A stretch of DNA of 64,000 nt, from positions 124,001 through 188,000 of the forward strand of contig NZ_JASAOF010000003.1 in the NCBI RefSeq assembly GCF_029952525.1, written 5' to 3'. A program made the position numbers and the translations under genes. Within the stretch, counting starts at the first letter, position 1, and each line of letters begins with the position of its first letter. Source of the DNA: Saccharopolyspora ipomoeae (GTDB lineage Bacteria > Actinomycetota > Actinomycetes > Mycobacteriales > Pseudonocardiaceae). The notes under the pieces are model-generated. The model made no database searches. It was not told where the DNA came from and saw only the letters and a program-made list of their open reading frames with translations. This document shows positions 55,974-62,973 of this stretch, piece by piece.

Positions 55974-56859
55974 GTGCGTGTCCGTGTGCGTGACCGTGTC
56001 CGGTCGGGTCGTCGGGGTGGTGGTGCGGCGTCTGCGGCGCACCCAGTTTGTCCTCGAATCCCGGCAGCAGCACCCGGTACGCGCAGGTGTCGCAGTTCAT
56101 CCGGATGTCGCCGTGGAGGGCCTCGTGGTAGCGCTCCACGACGAGGTCGACCAGGGCGTCGCAGTCTCCCAGGTATCCGGCGACCCGGACGTCGATGTCC
56201 TGCGCGGTGTCGGCCCACTCGCGCGCCTGCGTCACGACGCGCTGCGGCAGCACGCCGTCGAACAGGAAGTACGGGGCCACCACGACGCGCTTGGCCCCGA
56301 GCTTGCGAGCCCGGTCCAGCCCGCCGGGGACGTCCGGCGATGCCAGGGAGATGAACGCGGTCTCAACAGTGTCGAAGCCGCAGGTCTCCTGCAAGAGGCG
56401 TGAGACCTTGCACACCTCGGCGTTGGCGTCGGGGTCGGTGGAGCCGCGGCCGACGAGAACCACTGCGGTGTCGGCCCATTCCTCGCGCGGGACCTGCTCG
56501 GCGATCCGCTCGGCGAGCAGGTCCAGCAGGATCGGGTGCGGCCCGAGGGGACGGCCGAAGACGAACGACGTGCCCGGGTGGCGGCGGACCTCGCGCTCCA
56601 GCGCGGCGGGGATGTCGCCCTTGCCGTGGCCCGCGGCGACGAGCACCAGCGGCACGGCGGCCATCCGGCGGTGGCCCTTGTCGGTGAGCTCGGCCCAGGA
56701 CTCGGTGACCGCGGGGGCGGACAGCTCGATGAAGCCGCCGGAGGCGTCGACTCCGGCGGCGGTCATGCGCGCCTTGAGCCGCTCCAGGAAGGAGTGGAAC
56801 TCGGCCACTCCGCGCTCGTCCACCGTGCCGTGGCCCACGACCAGCAGCGGTTCGGTCAC
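55954..56859 (-). CDS. cbiX: Sirohydrochlorin chelatase family protein with His-rich tail
   Basis: A 301-residue chelatase (cobalt or iron into sirohydrochlorin). The two CbiX halves start LLVVGHGTVDERG and VVLVGRGSTDPDANAEV, with His/Glu metal ligands. A MNCDTCAYR motif near 256 provides two Cys, and the tail is HHHPDDPTGHGHAHGHAHGHS, a metal-binding stretch as in the long CbiX type that also binds an Fe-S centre. Start GTGA overlaps the cobH stop. Confidence 0.9.
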   Translation of the reverse strand: MTEPLLVVGHGTVDERGVAEFHSFLERLKARMTAAGVDASGGFIELSAPAVTESWAELTDKGHRRMAAVPLVLVAAGHGKGDIPAALEREVRRHPGTSFVFGRPLGPHPILLDLLAERIAEQVPREEWADTAVVLVGRGSTDPDANAEVCKVSRLLQETCGFDTVETAFISLASPDVPGGLDRARKLGAKRVVVAPYFLFDGVLPQRVVTQAREWADTAQDIDVRVAGYLGDCDALVDLVVERYHEALHGDIRMNCDTCAYRVLLPGFEDKLGAPQTPHHHPDDPTGHGHAHGHAHGHSIG

Positions 56860-57467
56860 CGGTTACCTCCAGGTTCTGCCCAGTAGAGCAGGGCGTTGAC
56901 GGCGGCTGCGGCGATCGCCGCGCCACCGCGTTCGGTCAGGGTGCTCACGGCCGGCAGGCCGCTGCGCCGCAGAGCGGCCTTGCTGTCGACGGCACCGACG
57001 AACCCGACGGGCACGCCGATGATCAGCGCCGGTTCCAGCTCGCCGTGGTCGGCGAGCCGGAGGAGCTCGGTGAGCGCGGTGGGTGCGTTGCCGACCGCCC
57101 ACACCGCGCCGCGCGGGTGCTCCCGGGCGGCCAGCCGCATCCCGGCCGCGGAGCGGGTGAGCCCGTCGGACGCGGCCAGGTCGGCAACGCCCGGGAAGTC
57201 CAGTCCGATGGTGACCTCGCGGGCGGTGACGCCGGAGGCGACCATGCGCACGTCGGTGATCAGCGGCGCGCCGGACAGCAGGGCCTCGCGGCCCTGCCGC
57301 AGGGCGTCCTCGTCGGCGACGACCTCACCGGTCCAGCTGGGGTCGGCGGTGGTGTGCACGACGCGTTCGACGACCGCGCGGGTCAGCGGTGCGAACCGGT
57401 CGAAGTCGGCTCGGGACCGCATGATCCGGTAGGACTCGGTCTCGATCGGATGGACTGCGCGCCTCAT
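56856..57467 (-). CDS. cobH: Precorrin-8X methylmutase
   Basis: Moves the C11 methyl to C12 in corrin formation. The 203-residue protein has PIETESYRIM, RMVASGVTAREV, AVGNAPTALTELL and GVPVGFVGAVDSK, all family blocks; the catalytic His is that near residue 37 (ERVVHTTADPS). Overlaps cbiX by four bases; 15-bp gap from the NiCoT gene upstream. Confidence 0.95.
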   Translation of the reverse strand: MRRAVHPIETESYRIMRSRADFDRFAPLTRAVVERVVHTTADPSWTGEVVADEDALRQGREALLSGAPLITDVRMVASGVTAREVTIGLDFPGVADLAASDGLTRSAAGMRLAAREHPRGAVWAVGNAPTALTELLRLADHGELEPALIIGVPVGFVGAVDSKAALRRSGLPAVSTLTERGGAAIAAAAVNALLYWAEPGGNR

Positions 57468-57482
57468 GGTCTTCCCTGTTCC

Positions 57483-58535
57483 CTATCCGATTTCCGCGCT
57501 TTTTCGTGCGGTGAACCGCCACCACATCGCCGCACCGCCCCAGACCAGCAGGAACAGCGCCAAGGTCAGGTAGCCGAGCAGCTCGAACTGGTCCGAGATG
57601 GCCGCGATCCCGCTCAGGAAGTCCACGCCCAGGTCGGCCAGCAGGCCGCAGAGGACGACGAAGGCGACCAGGGCGGCGAGCCCGACGGTCAGCGCGGTGG
57701 TGGTGACGTTCACCCACAGCCGCCGCAGCGGGCGGGCCAGCGACCAGGTGTAGGCGCGGGACATCAGCATTCCGTCCACGCTGTCCACAGTGCACATCCC
57801 TGCGGCGAACAGCAGCGGGAGGCTCAGCACGGCGATGGCCGAGAGGTTCGCACCCGGGGTGACCATCGCCAGCACGGTGATCTCGGTGGCGGTCTGCATC
57901 CCGAGGCCGAACAGCAGGCCGATGCCGAACAGGTGCCAGGAGCGGGCGACGCCCTGCATCCGGCCGCGCAGCACGCGCGCGAGCAGTCCGCGCCGTCCTA
58001 GGACGAGTTCGACCTCGTCCTCGTCGACGGCGCCGCTGCGGGCGCGGCGCAGCAGCCGCCAGGCGTCGCGCAGCACGAGTCCGTTGAGCACCGCGAGGGT
58101 GGTCAGCACGATGACGACGATCAGGTGGACGAAGGTGGCCATCCGCACGCCGGTCTGCTCGGCCCACTGCTGGGCGGCGGGTCCGGCGATGAACGCGACG
58201 GCGCAGGCCAGCAGCAGCACGACGCTGGCGTGGCCGAGGGCGAACCACATGCCGGTGGACACCGGGCGCCTGCCGCGCTGCATGAGCAGCCGGGTGGCGT
58301 CGTCGATGACGGCGACGTGGTCGGCGTCGAAGCCGTGCCGCAGGCCTAGCAGGTAGGCGGTGGTGCCGGCGGCGGCGAGGCCCCCGGCGGCGCTGAACGC
58401 CTGTTCGTGCAGCAGGTAGGCACCCCAGCCCGCGAGGTGCAGTGCTCCGATGGCGGCCAGCAGGGCCGCTGATTTCCGGCGCTCGCGTGCGCCCCAGCCG
58501 GCGGTGCGCCGGCTCACTTCGGTATCCCGACTCAT
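57483..58535 (-). CDS. Nickel/cobalt transporter (NiCoT family)
   Basis: A 350-residue transporter with about eight membrane segments. The signature RHGFDADH is at 66-73 and LGHASVV, LFGLGMQTATEI and GMCTVDSVDGMLMSRAY are further family blocks. Placed under a cobalamin riboswitch with cobalamin genes, it most likely imports Co2+. ATG at 58535 was chosen; the frame above it runs into the riboswitch. Confidence 0.93.
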   Translation of the reverse strand: MSRDTEVSRRTAGWGARERRKSAALLAAIGALHLAGWGAYLLHEQAFSAAGGLAAAGTTAYLLGLRHGFDADHVAVIDDATRLLMQRGRRPVSTGMWFALGHASVVLLLACAVAFIAGPAAQQWAEQTGVRMATFVHLIVVIVLTTLAVLNGLVLRDAWRLLRRARSGAVDEDEVELVLGRRGLLARVLRGRMQGVARSWHLFGIGLLFGLGMQTATEITVLAMVTPGANLSAIAVLSLPLLFAAGMCTVDSVDGMLMSRAYTWSLARPLRRLWVNVTTTALTVGLAALVAFVVLCGLLADLGVDFLSGIAAISDQFELLGYLTLALFLLVWGGAAMWWRFTARKSAEIG

Positions 58536-58611
58536 GGGATCTCCGACCTCCTGGGTTCTCCCGCCCGGGGTTCGGTGGCCGCGCGCCGCGGGTTCGCGGC
58601 ACGGGGCCGGC

Positions 58612-58775
58612 GCGCAGTGTCCTGACTCCCGGATCGGCGTGGTTCCCCCGCCTTCCAGCTGGTGGCAGCCGTGGCGATGGGTGGGGACCACTCCCCGGTC
58701 ACAGTGGCGGGACCGTCCCGGATTCGCACCGGGTTCCTGCACTGTCGGCGACAGTCATCCTTGCCTGATCTACGG
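58612..58775 (-). ncRNA. Cobalamin riboswitch
   Basis: On the minus strand it reads AACCCGGTGCGAATCCGGG, then GGTCCCGCCACTGTGACC with the B12 box GCCACTG at 58702-58708, further GGAAGGCGGGGGAACC and GAGTCAGGACACTG at the 3' end, as in known cobalamin riboswitches. About 75 bp lie between it and the NiCoT ATG, with a GC-rich hairpin (about 58572-58612) that could be the expression platform. Cobalamin binding would shut the operon. Confidence 0.92.
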
Positions 58776-58921
58776 TCCGAGGTCAAACCTGGTGAAATCG
58801 ATCACGTTGCGTGATCTAGTCGGCCGCACCCTTCGACCGAAGGCGCTTTCAACCGGCTCGATCGGGGTACTCGGTCGGGTGAGCCCGTTGCTCCGGCTCG
58901 ACGCGCGTCAAGGAGGCCATC
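58776..58921. promoter_or_regulatory. Divergent promoter region
   Basis: Between the riboswitch start and the DUF1876 gene; it should contain both promoters. ATCACGTTGCGTGATC near 58800-58815 is a small near-palindrome. AAGGAGGCC lies before the DUF1876 ATG as a strong ribosome site. Confidence 0.45.
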
Positions 58922-59191
58922 ATGAACGAGACGCACTCGATCACGCTGAACATGCAGGTCGTGGAGGCGGGAGCGAAGACGACGGCCGACGTCGGACTCA
59001 CCACGCCGAGCGGGCAGCCGCTGCACGGTCACGGCACGGCGCGCAGGCACCCCGACGATCCCGAGGTACCGCAGATCGGCGATGAGATCGCCATCGCCCG
59101 CGCCCTGTTCGAGCTCGGCCACAAGCTCCTCGACCACGCCTCCGACGACATCGGGGACCGCCTCCACCGGCGGGTCCACCTCCCGGCCTGA
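58922..59191 (+). CDS. DUF1876 (dsRBD-fold-containing) protein
   Basis: An 89-residue protein (THSITLNMQVVEAGAKTTADVGL, HGHGTARRHPDDPEVPQIGDEIAIARALFELGHKLL). Such proteins are stress-induced in several actinomycetes but have no proved function. Strong ribosome site AAGGAGG. Downstream comes an array of palindromic repeats. Confidence 0.85.
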   Translation: MNETHSITLNMQVVEAGAKTTADVGLTTPSGQPLHGHGTARRHPDDPEVPQIGDEIAIARALFELGHKLLDHASDDIGDRLHRRVHLPA

Positions 59192-59218
59192 GGCCGGACC
59201 TCACCCCACCCACAACGC

Positions 59219-59493
59219 GAGGTTTTCATGAAAACCTCCCCCACCCCAGGAGGTGAAATCCCCTCACGACCCCCTCAGAAGATCGAAGTTTTCATGAAAA
59301 CTGTCACCCCTCAGGAACCGGGAGGTTTTCATGAAAACTTCCCCTCTCCCTCGTGAACGGAAGTCCGTCGGGAGGTGATCACCCTCGGTGGGGGGACAGT
59401 TTTCATGAAAACCTCCCGTTCCCGAGGACGGGACAGTTTTCATGAAAACTTCGGGGTCTCGGGGTGGGGACAGTTTTCATGAGAACTGTCCCC
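59219..59493. repeat. Array of six AT-rich palindromes, 37-bp phased
   Basis: GTTTTCATGAAAAC begins at 59222, 59288, 59325, 59399, 59436 and 59473 (the last with one base changed, GTTTTCATGAGAAC). Five of the six keep a 37-bp grid, with one slot (59362) empty. Flanks add further complementary bases, e.g. 59466-59493 is a 28-bp near-perfect palindrome with GGGACA/TGTCCC ends, and 59219-59238 a 20-bp perfect one. Fills the convergent gap between the DUF1876 and LysR genes. Not CRISPR: 23-bp spacers, no cas genes. Confidence 0.85.
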
Positions 59494-59513
59494 ATCGAGT
59501 TCTCGGGTGGGGG

Positions 59514-60368
59514 TCATGCGACTTCGGTTAGGACGTCGCGGACCACTCGGGCGGCGGCCGCGGGGACGTCCGGAGATAGGCCCGGGCGGGCGCGGACGCG
59601 GAGGTCGACCGGGTCGAGGCGGGGCAGGTCGCGGCGTTCGAGCAGCCCTACCGGCCGGGTGCGGGTCGACGGCAGGAGCGTCACGCCCAGCCCGGCGCGG
59701 GTCGCCGCGAGGACGCCGGAGAGATCGGCGGCCTCGCACACCAGGTCTGGGCCGCGGCCGAGCGCGTCCACCGCCGCGATCGCGTGCCTGCGCAGGGTGC
59801 ACGGTTGGTCGAACACCACCATCGGCAGCGGCCGGTCCTCGGTCGGCGGCTCCCAGCCCGGCGCGGAGAACCACTCCAGCCGGAACCGGCCCGCGTCGAT
59901 GCTGCGCTCGTCGACGGTGTCGTCGATGAGCAGCGCGATGTCGATGCCACCGCGATCGACGGAGTCGGCAAGCCGGGCCGTGCGGTCGAGGCGGAAGCGG
60001 ATCTCGCGGTCGGGGAACGCCGCGCGCAGCCCGGAGGCCAGCTCGGGCAGGAAGCGGTCGGCGGCGTGCTCGGTGGAGCCGAACACGAGCGTGCCGCGCC
60101 CCTCCGCGCCGAGCCTGCGCACCGCGTCGTCGTGCACGTCGAGGATGCGGCGGGCCTCGGCGAGCAGCAGTTCGCCCTCGGCGGTGAAGCGGGCCTGCCT
60201 GCCCTCGCGGACGACCAGCTTGCGGTCCAGGGTCCGCTCCAGCTTGCGCAGGTGCTGGCTGATCGCGGACTGCGTCAGGTACAGCGCCGCCGCGGCCCGG
60301 TGGAACCCGCCGCAGTCGGCGACGGCCACCAGGCTGCGCAGCGCGACGACGTCGAGCACTGCACTCAT
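59514..60368 (-). CDS. LysR family transcriptional regulator
   Basis: A 284-residue regulator with the typical winged HTH (FHRAAAALYLTQSAISQHLRKLERTL in parts AAAALYLTQSAIS) and a type 2 periplasmic-binding-like effector domain. Divergent from the EamA transporter gene with 92 bp between starts, the usual arrangement for a LysR and its target. Confidence 0.9.
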   Translation of the reverse strand: MSAVLDVVALRSLVAVADCGGFHRAAAALYLTQSAISQHLRKLERTLDRKLVVREGRQARFTAEGELLLAEARRILDVHDDAVRRLGAEGRGTLVFGSTEHAADRFLPELASGLRAAFPDREIRFRLDRTARLADSVDRGGIDIALLIDDTVDERSIDAGRFRLEWFSAPGWEPPTEDRPLPMVVFDQPCTLRRHAIAAVDALGRGPDLVCEAADLSGVLAATRAGLGVTLLPSTRTRPVGLLERRDLPRLDPVDLRVRARPGLSPDVPAAAARVVRDVLTEVA

Positions 60369-60394
60369 GCACCCAGCCTAGACCGATCAGCATC

Positions 60395-60408
60395 CGCGAT
60401 CGATCGCG
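60395..60408. promoter_or_regulatory. Palindrome in the LysR/EamA gap
   Basis: CGCGATCGATCGCG, perfect over 14 bp, 27 bp before the LysR start and 53 bp before the EamA ATG. A LysR-site candidate, although GC-palindromes of this size also arise by chance in such genomes. Confidence 0.45.
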
Positions 60409-60460
60409 ATCGCTTATCGTTGTTGGACGCCGAGCTGTTCGGGGCCGGATTCTGTTAGCC

Positions 60461-61348
60461 ATGCAAACCTCGCGGTCGATCCCGCTCTCGCTGGCCGCCC
60501 CGATCGTCTTCTTCTGGGCCAGCGGCTACCCGACCGGAGCGCTGGGCGTGGCCGCCGCGTCGCCGTTCCTGCTCACCGCCGTCCGGCTGACGCTGGCCGC
60601 GGCGATCCTGTCGGTGATCGCGCTGGCCGGACGGGCCGTGTGGCCCAGCGGCGGGGCCGTCGGGCACAGCGCCGTGGCGGGACTGCTGACGCACGCCACG
60701 CAGTTCGGCGGCTGCTACGGCGGCATGGCCGCCGGGGTGCCCGCGTCGGTGACGGCCCTGGTGATCTCGATGAACCCGGTGCTCACGGCCGCGCTGGCGG
60801 CGCTGCTGCTGCGCGAGCGGCTGAGCCGGTCCCGGCTGCTCGGGCTCGTGCTGGGCGTGCTGGCGGTGCTGGTCACCCTCGGCGGGCAGGTGGCGGCCGA
60901 GGGCGAGTGGAACCCGGCGATCCTGCTGACGCTGCTGGGGCTGCTCGGCTTCTCGGCCGGCGGCCTCTACCAGCAGCGCTACTGCGGCGGCATCGACATC
61001 CGCTCCGGCGCCGCCGTGCAGACGATCGCCGGGGCGCTGGTCATCGCCGCCATCGCGGTCGTCGAGGACGGCCACGTGACGCAGTGGGCCCAGGCGGGGG
61101 TCGCGGTGCTGTGGCTGGTGATCACCGGGTCGGTGCTGGGCGTGAGCTGCTACCTGCGGGCGGTGGCGGTCGGCGGGGCGGCGCGGGCCAGCGCCCTGTT
61201 CAGCGCCGTACCGCCGCTGACCGCCGTGATCGCCTGGCCGGTGCTCGGCGAAACCCCTTCGCTCGCGGTGCTGCTCGGCATCGCCCTGGCGACCGCGGCG
61301 TGCGTGCTGGGCACTCGCGCACCGGTTCAGGCGGTGCGGCGGATCTGA
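60461..61348 (+). CDS. EamA/DMT family transporter
   Basis: A 295-residue exporter-type protein with ten membrane segments in two EamA halves (APIVFFWASGYPTGALGVA, LVISMNPVLTAALAALLLRERL; then LLTLLGLLGFSAGGLYQQRY, SALFSAVPPLTAVIAWPVLGE). Likely target of the divergent LysR. Its last 22 bases overlap the end of the convergent decarboxylase gene. Confidence 0.88.
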   Translation: MQTSRSIPLSLAAPIVFFWASGYPTGALGVAAASPFLLTAVRLTLAAAILSVIALAGRAVWPSGGAVGHSAVAGLLTHATQFGGCYGGMAAGVPASVTALVISMNPVLTAALAALLLRERLSRSRLLGLVLGVLAVLVTLGGQVAAEGEWNPAILLTLLGLLGFSAGGLYQQRYCGGIDIRSGAAVQTIAGALVIAAIAVVEDGHVTQWAQAGVAVLWLVITGSVLGVSCYLRAVAVGGAARASALFSAVPPLTAVIAWPVLGETPSLAVLLGIALATAACVLGTRAPVQAVRRI

Positions 61349-62763
61349 TCCCAGGCCGCTTCGACGTGCCTGCGCTCGGTGGCGGGCGAGCCGATGGCCA
61401 GCCGCAGCCACGTCCGGCCGTCGATCTTGGTGTGGGTGAGGAAGAGCTCGCCGGATTCGTTGAGCGCGTCCATCACCCGGTGGGTGCGCGCGTTGGCCTC
61501 CTCGACCGCCAGGTCCGGGTAGCGCGGCCGGAAGCACACCAGCCCGAGCGGATGCGGCTCCAGCAGCGCGAAATCGGGGTCGTCGCGCACCCATCCGGCG
61601 AACTCCTGGGCGAGCGCGACGGTGCCGCGGATGTGCTCGCGCAGCCCTTCGGCGCCGTACCAGCGCAGCACCGACCACAGCTTCAGGGACCGGAACCGGC
61701 GACCGAGCGGCACCTGCCAGTCCCGGTAGTCGATCACCTCGCCGGATTCGCTGGCCGCGTTGCGCAGGTACTCCGGCAGGATCGACAGCGCCTCGATCAT
61801 CGGCGCCCGGTCGGCCAGCCACAGCGCGCTGCAGTCGAAGTTCGTCAGCAGCCACTTGTGCGGGTTGGTGCAGTAGGAGTCGGCGAACTCGCCGACGCCG
61901 TCGTTGATCCAGCGCAGCTCCGGGCACACCGCCGCCACGCCCGCGTAGGCGGCGTCGACGTGCAGCCACACCCCGCGCCTGCGGCAAACCTCACCGATCT
62001 CGCGCACCGGGTCGATCGCGGTGGTGGAAGTGGTGCCGATCGTCGCGCACACCATCGTCGGCACCGCACCGGATTCGAGGTCGGCGGCGATGAGCTCGTC
62101 GAGGTGGCGGGCGTCCATGCCGAGCGAGTCCGGGGCGGTGTCGACCACGCGCACGTTGTCGGCCCCGATCCCGGTCATCCGCGCGGCCCGCTCCAGCGAG
62201 GAGTGGGTGTGCGCGGAGACGTAGAGGACGTGGCGGCGGGTGATGCCGCGCCGCGCGACGTCCTCACCGGTCCGCTGCAGCGCCGCCAGGCAGGCCACGA
62301 GCACGGCGCTGGACGCGGAGTCCTGGATGACCCCGCCCCCGGCCGCGTCGGTGCGGAAGTGCGGTGGCAGACCGAGGAGTTCGACCAGCCAGTCCATCAC
62401 GACGGTCTCCAGCTCGGTGCAGGCCGGGCTGGTCGCCCACACCATGCCCTGCACGCCGAGACCGCTGGAGAGCAGGTCGCCGAGGACGGAGGGACCGGTG
62501 GCGTTCGACGGGAAGTAGGCGAAGAACCCCGGGTGCTGCCAGTGCGTCACCCCCGGCAGGAGGATCTCGTCGAGGTCCCGGAGGACCTGATCGAACCCCC
62601 CACCGCGCTCCGGCGGGTGCGCGGGCAACTTCGCCCGCACCTCCCCCGGCCCCACCTGCGACCGCACCGGGAACGACTCGATCCCCGCCCGGTAGTCCGC
62701 GATCCAATCCACGACCTGCTTGCCCCAACGCCGGAACTCCTCCGGCGACATCTCCCCGGTCAC
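61327..62763 (-). CDS. Group II PLP decarboxylase (aromatic amino acid type)
   Basis: A 478-residue PLP enzyme. Blocks: WIADYRAGIESFPVRSQVGPGEV, THWQHPGFFAYFPSNAT, VSAHTHSSLERAARMTGI (ring-stacking His), LHVDAAYAG, and NPHKWLLTNFDCSALW with Schiff-base Lys303, as in aromatic-L-amino-acid decarboxylases. So decarboxylation of Trp, Phe or Tyr-like substrates is expected. GTG at 62763 follows GGGAGG at eight bases. It begins 27 bases below the ferredoxin stop, so it can be cotranscribed with the cobalamin genes there; overlaps eamA at its end. Confidence 0.88.
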   Translation of the reverse strand: MTGEMSPEEFRRWGKQVVDWIADYRAGIESFPVRSQVGPGEVRAKLPAHPPERGGGFDQVLRDLDEILLPGVTHWQHPGFFAYFPSNATGPSVLGDLLSSGLGVQGMVWATSPACTELETVVMDWLVELLGLPPHFRTDAAGGGVIQDSASSAVLVACLAALQRTGEDVARRGITRRHVLYVSAHTHSSLERAARMTGIGADNVRVVDTAPDSLGMDARHLDELIAADLESGAVPTMVCATIGTTSTTAIDPVREIGEVCRRRGVWLHVDAAYAGVAAVCPELRWINDGVGEFADSYCTNPHKWLLTNFDCSALWLADRAPMIEALSILPEYLRNAASESGEVIDYRDWQVPLGRRFRSLKLWSVLRWYGAEGLREHIRGTVALAQEFAGWVRDDPDFALLEPHPLGLVCFRPRYPDLAVEEANARTHRVMDALNESGELFLTHTKIDGRTWLRLAIGSPATERRHVEAAWDQIRRTA

Positions 62764-62790
62764 CGAACCACCCTCCCACCCCGAACGAGC

Positions 62791-62973
62791 TCAGCGCAGC
62801 AGGTCGATGGCGTCCCTGGGGCAGATCTCGACGCATTCCCCGCAGGACGTGCAGGCTTCGGCGACTACCCGGGGGCGGCCCGGAGCCGGGCGGAGGGCGT
62901 GTTCCGGGCAGGTGAGCAGGCACGCGCCGCAGGCGGTGCAGGCGTCGGTGATCGTCAGCGGGTCAACGGACAT
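62791..62973 (-). CDS. Small ferredoxin with two [4Fe-4S] sites
   Basis: A 60-residue ferredoxin with CTACGACLLTCP and CTSCGECVEICP, each giving the CxxCxxCxxxCP set. Its ATG lies 11 bases inside the end of the CbiG-CobJ gene, so it is translated with it, and it likely feeds electrons to the Fe-S enzyme or reductive step of corrin synthesis. Confidence 0.93.
   Translation of the reverse strand: MSVDPLTITDACTACGACLLTCPEHALRPAPGRPRVVAEACTSCGECVEICPRDAIDLLR

Noticed and set aside
59219..59493. CRISPR array
   Set aside because: The repeated unit is a 14-bp palindrome with about 23-bp spacers that resemble one another, and no cas gene is near.
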